Origin: Clostridiales bacterium
GTDB taxonomy: Bacteria > Bacillota > Desulfotomaculia > Desulfotomaculales > VENG01
Length of the DNA stretch: 64,000 nucleotides
Assembly: GCA_016278505.1 (NCBI GenBank)
Contig: JADQBQ010000001.1
Location: forward strand, 186,001-250,000
Reading direction: 5' to 3'
Part shown: positions 61,547-64,000 of the stretch, piece by piece
Layout: every line of letters starts with the position of its first letter
How positions within the stretch are numbered: the first letter of the stretch is position 1
Translations under genes and position numbers: made by a program
Notes under the pieces: generated by a model
Told to the model about the DNA's origin: nothing
Databases searched by the model: none
What the model saw: only the letters and a program-made list of their open reading frames with translations

Positions 61547-62053
61547 GTGCGGGATAATGAGATAAGGGTAGGCGGTACCCTCATCTGGTACTACTACGTT
61601 TGTAAGCGGGAAGTATGGCTTATGGGGCGGCAAATCACTGCTGACCAGGACGATACCAATGTGGTCCTGGGTCGGTTTTTTGCCGAGCAGTCCTACGGCA
61701 GAGAGAAAAAAGAAATAACTTTTGGCCATATGAAGTTTGATGTAGTGAGAAAAGACAGGCATGGACTGGTAGTGGCCGAAGTAAAGAAAAGCAGTAAGCA
61801 TATCAAAAGTGCAAAAATGCAGCTGGCCTTTTACCTGTGGGAATTATTTCAAAAAGGCATAAAGGCAAGGGGCGAACTCCTTTTTCCAAAGGAGAAAAGG
61901 CGGGAGCTGGTAGAGTTAACTGATGAGTTAATAGATAACTTATTAGAGGCCAAAAGGGATATTTTGAGAATCATTTATGATTCTATTCCCCCTGAAGCTG
62001 TAAAGAAACAGATATGCCGAAATTGTGCCTATGCTGAGTTTTGCTGGTCGTAA
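61547..62053 (+). CDS. cas4: Cas4, RecB-like nuclease of spacer acquisition
   Basis: Cas4 (168 aa) trims prespacers and helps select PAMs with Cas1-Cas2. The Fe-S cluster cysteines are YYVCKREVW near the N-terminus and CRNCAYAEFCW at the C-terminus. The RecB motif VVAEVKKSSKHIKSAKMQLAFYL is intact. GTG 61547 follows GGGAGG; an in-frame TTG at 61526 overlaps it. Confidence 0.93.
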   Translation: MRDNEIRVGGTLIWYYYVCKREVWLMGRQITADQDDTNVVLGRFFAEQSYGREKKEITFGHMKFDVVRKDRHGLVVAEVKKSSKHIKSAKMQLAFYLWELFQKGIKARGELLFPKEKRRELVELTDELIDNLLEAKRDILRIIYDSIPPEAVKKQICRNCAYAEFCWS

Positions 62054-62066
62054 AGGGGGGACTTTT

Positions 62067-63059
62067 TTGAAAAAGACCATTTACATTTTTAATGACGGAC
62101 AACTAAAGCGAAAAGGTAATACGCTGTATTTTGAATCGGAAGAACAAAAAAAGTATCTTCCAGTTGAAGATGTGGGAGAATTAATGGTTTTTGGGGAGGT
62201 CTCCCTGAATAAAAAATTCCTGGAGTTTGCCTCCCAGAAAGAAATTATCATTCATTATTTCAGTTATTACGGTTACTACATGGGTAGTTTTTATCCTCGT
62301 GAGCACCTGAATTCAGGGCATATGATTCTGAAGCAGGCTGAGCATTACCTGGATGAAGAAGAGCGTATACGCATTGCCAGGCAGTTCGTCAGCGGGGCAG
62401 CCAGGAACATCAGGCAAGTATTGCGGTATTATAACAATCGTGTGGGAGGAATATCAGAAACCCTAAGCAGGGTAGACGAAGTGATCATGTCTCTGGATGA
62501 CTGCAGTGATATCAACCGCCTGATGGCAGCCGAAGGCAACATCAGGGACAGGTACTACAGGGTTTTCGACAGGATTACCCGTAACCCAGATTTCCCATTT
62601 GAGGAACGGTCCAGGCGCCCACCCAGAAACCACTTAAATACCTTGATAAGTTTTGGTAACAGCATCATGTATACCATAGCGTTGAGTGAGATCTACAAGA
62701 CGCACCTGGATCCACGCATAGGTTATCTTCACGCCACAAACTTCCGCAGATTCTCTCTAAACCTAGACTTGGCGGAAATCTTCAAGCCTATCATAGTAGA
62801 CAGGGTTATATTCAGCATATTGGGCAAAAAAATGGTAACCGCCAATGACTTTGCAGAAGAAGGCGAAGGGATTATGATGAAAGACCGGGCCCGCAAAACA
62901 TTCGTGCAGGAGCTTGACGCAAAATTAAAAACTACCATTAAACATAAAGGGATAGGGAGGCCAGTCTCCTACAGGAGGATCATGCGCCTGGAACTATATA
63001 AACTGGAAAAACACCTGATTGGGGAAAGTTTTTATGAGCCATTCATTGCCCAATGGTAG
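62067..63059 (+). CDS. cas1: Cas1 integrase
   Basis: Cas1 (330 aa, I-B type) integrates new spacers at the leader. IYIFNDGQLKRKGNTLYF opens the N-terminal beta domain. The catalytic part contains AEGNIRDRYYRVFD (active Glu), HLNTLISFGNSIMYT, IGYLHATNFRRFSLNLDLAEIFKP (His and Asp) and GKKMVTANDFA. TTG 62067 follows GGGGGGA; the frame extends upstream into cas4 but is not needed. Confidence 0.95.
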   Translation: MKKTIYIFNDGQLKRKGNTLYFESEEQKKYLPVEDVGELMVFGEVSLNKKFLEFASQKEIIIHYFSYYGYYMGSFYPREHLNSGHMILKQAEHYLDEEERIRIARQFVSGAARNIRQVLRYYNNRVGGISETLSRVDEVIMSLDDCSDINRLMAAEGNIRDRYYRVFDRITRNPDFPFEERSRRPPRNHLNTLISFGNSIMYTIALSEIYKTHLDPRIGYLHATNFRRFSLNLDLAEIFKPIIVDRVIFSILGKKMVTANDFAEEGEGIMMKDRARKTFVQELDAKLKTTIKHKGIGRPVSYRRIMRLELYKLEKHLIGESFYEPFIAQW

Positions 63060-63074
63060 TCAAGGGGTGTGGAC

Positions 63075-63338
63075 ATGTTTGTGATATTGGTTTATGATGT
63101 AAATGTAAAACGAGTGGTAAAGGTTTTAAAAACAGCCAGGAAATACCTGCACTGGGTACAAAATTCAGTACTTGAAGGTGAAATATCTAAGGCTAATTTC
63201 CATAAACTAAAGGCGGAACTCCGCAGTATTATCAATGACGAAGAAGATTCCGTGATTATATATGTGTTCAGATCCTTGCAGTATTCAAGTCGCGAAATAA
63301 TGGGCATAGAGAAAGGTGGTCAGGATATTTTCCTGTAA
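63075..63338 (+). CDS. cas2: Cas2, adaptation subunit
   Basis: Cas2 (87 aa) forms the core of the Cas1-Cas2 integrase. MFVILVYDVNVKRVVKVLKTARKYL, with the conserved Asp, NSVLEGEIS and SVIIYVFRSLQY are typical. ATG 63075 follows AAGGGGTG. A decayed copy of this gene with its leader lies 13 kb upstream. Confidence 0.95.
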   Translation: MFVILVYDVNVKRVVKVLKTARKYLHWVQNSVLEGEISKANFHKLKAELRSIINDEEDSVIIYVFRSLQYSSREIMGIEKGGQDIFL

Positions 63339-63512
63339 AAATTTTCCGTCGCCCCCCAATGATGTAAAAAACCCTGGGGGTCGACGGAACAAACGGTTTC
63401 GTTTTGGATAAATTCCGGTCAAAGTTCGTAAAAAACTTCACTATGTGCTTGTTTGATACCTAATTTTATTGAGAAATGACAGAAATCAATCAAAATATGC
63501 GCAAAAAATCTG
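63339..63512 (+). promoter_or_regulatory. CRISPR leader of array 2
   Basis: A 174-bp A/T-rich leader directly after cas2. CCGTCG-CCCCC and GGGGGTCGACGG can form a stem, and the element is shared with the array 1 leader, as is AAAATATGCGCAAAAAA at its array end. Confidence 0.85.
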
Positions 63513-64000
63513 GTTTGTAGCCTACCTATAAGGAATTGAAACCAAAGAAAAGCCTAGTTCTAAAAATGGTCGCACTTTATGTTTGTAGCCTACCTATAAG
63601 GAATTGAAACGAAAAGTTCCCAACCTGTCCTACACTGATAAATATATGTTTGTAGCCTACCTATAAGGAATTGAAACGCCTTTGCCATAGCATTAGCTGC
63701 CGCGCCAAAGATTGTTTGTAGCCTACCTATAAGGAATTGAAACCCAGGTCTATATTAATCACCCTTTCTTATTGGTTTCGGTTTGTAGCCTACCTATAAG
63801 GAATTGAAACGCGTAATTTTGTTAGAGTGTATCATTTTGCTATTGAGTTTGTAGCCTACCTATAAGGAATTGAAACTATAGAAACTCTTGCATTTCATAT
63901 GCTTCGCACTTTGGTTTGTAGCCTACCTATAAGGAATTGAAACCTAACACCATCACCAAAACCTAGAAAGTTGCCATCATGTTTGTAGCCTACCTATAAG
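63513..64000 (+). CRISPR. CRISPR array 2 (continues beyond the window)
   Basis: Eight 30-bp repeats beginning GTTTGTAGCC and ending GAATTGAAAC, the last cut off by the window end after 20 bases, with seven spacers of 36-38 nt. It differs from array 1 at repeat positions 2-4. It follows cas2 and the leader, so it is the primary array of this locus. Confidence 0.99.

Noticed and set aside
50177-64000. Spacers shared between arrays or directed at genes in this window.
   Set aside because: None found by eye; a proper search of all 42 spacers against the window and databases was not possible.

Overview
The window looks like a chromosome segment of a spore-forming, anaerobic, meso-DAP-walled member of the Clostridia, most likely of the Desulfotomaculum/Pelotomaculum (Peptococcaceae) type. 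The basis is frequent TTG and GTG starts behind strong Shine-Dalgarno sites, a complete hydrogenase-maturation set, FeoAB, a GlcDF-type oxidase pair, a PASTA-carrying class B penicillin-binding protein in the dcw cluster, and a type I-B CRISPR-Cas locus. Genus is inference. No rRNA or tRNA gene was recognised.

Region by region. 1-6.7 kb: 5' end of tsaD, an EEP-family phosphodiesterase/nuclease, a sirtuin, several small zinc-ribbon or unknown proteins, an acyl-CoA synthetase with an unusual P-loop, and a broken radical-SAM gene. 6.7-9.3 kb: glcD-glcF on the minus strand. 9.5-15.2 kb: hypABCDEF, a tight hydrogenase-maturation operon without hydrogenase subunits. 15.5-24.5 kb: Fur-boxed feoAB, a D,D-carboxypeptidase, a Na/Pi transporter-like protein, a Fur-family regulator, a patatin, a MetE-like protein with a PHP phosphatase, and a CBS protein. 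24.7-40.4 kb: the division and cell-wall cluster mraZ-rsmH-ftsL-PBP-murE-murF-mraY-murD-ftsW-murG-murC-murB-murA, preceded by 10-bp-periodic MraZ boxes.

40.5-53 kb is accessory and decaying. It holds a three-gene TIGR04255 cassette, two small HTH genes, a broken toxin-antitoxin pair, an NhaB antiporter, an SOS-type Y-family polymerase, remnants of HD-GYP and CorC/HlyC genes, and CRISPR array 1 (36 repeats). Array 1 is preceded by a decayed copy of cas2 and a copy of the leader.

53.2-64 kb is the type I-B locus: cas6-cas8b-cas7-cas5-cas3-cas4-cas1-cas2, then the leader and array 2, which runs off the window. Between array 1 and the cas operon lies the most interesting structure. It is a reverse-oriented degenerate mini-CRISPR (two pseudo-repeats around a 16-nt pseudo-spacer) with its own near-consensus promoter. 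The pseudo-spacer matches 15 of 16 bases of the 5' leader of a DUF3800 gene next door, and the one mismatch falls at guide position 6, which type I Cascade does not read. The simplest reading is a crRNA-like guide that makes Cascade repress the DUF3800 gene, a CreTA/CreR-like arrangement with a protein effector not usually linked to such circuits.
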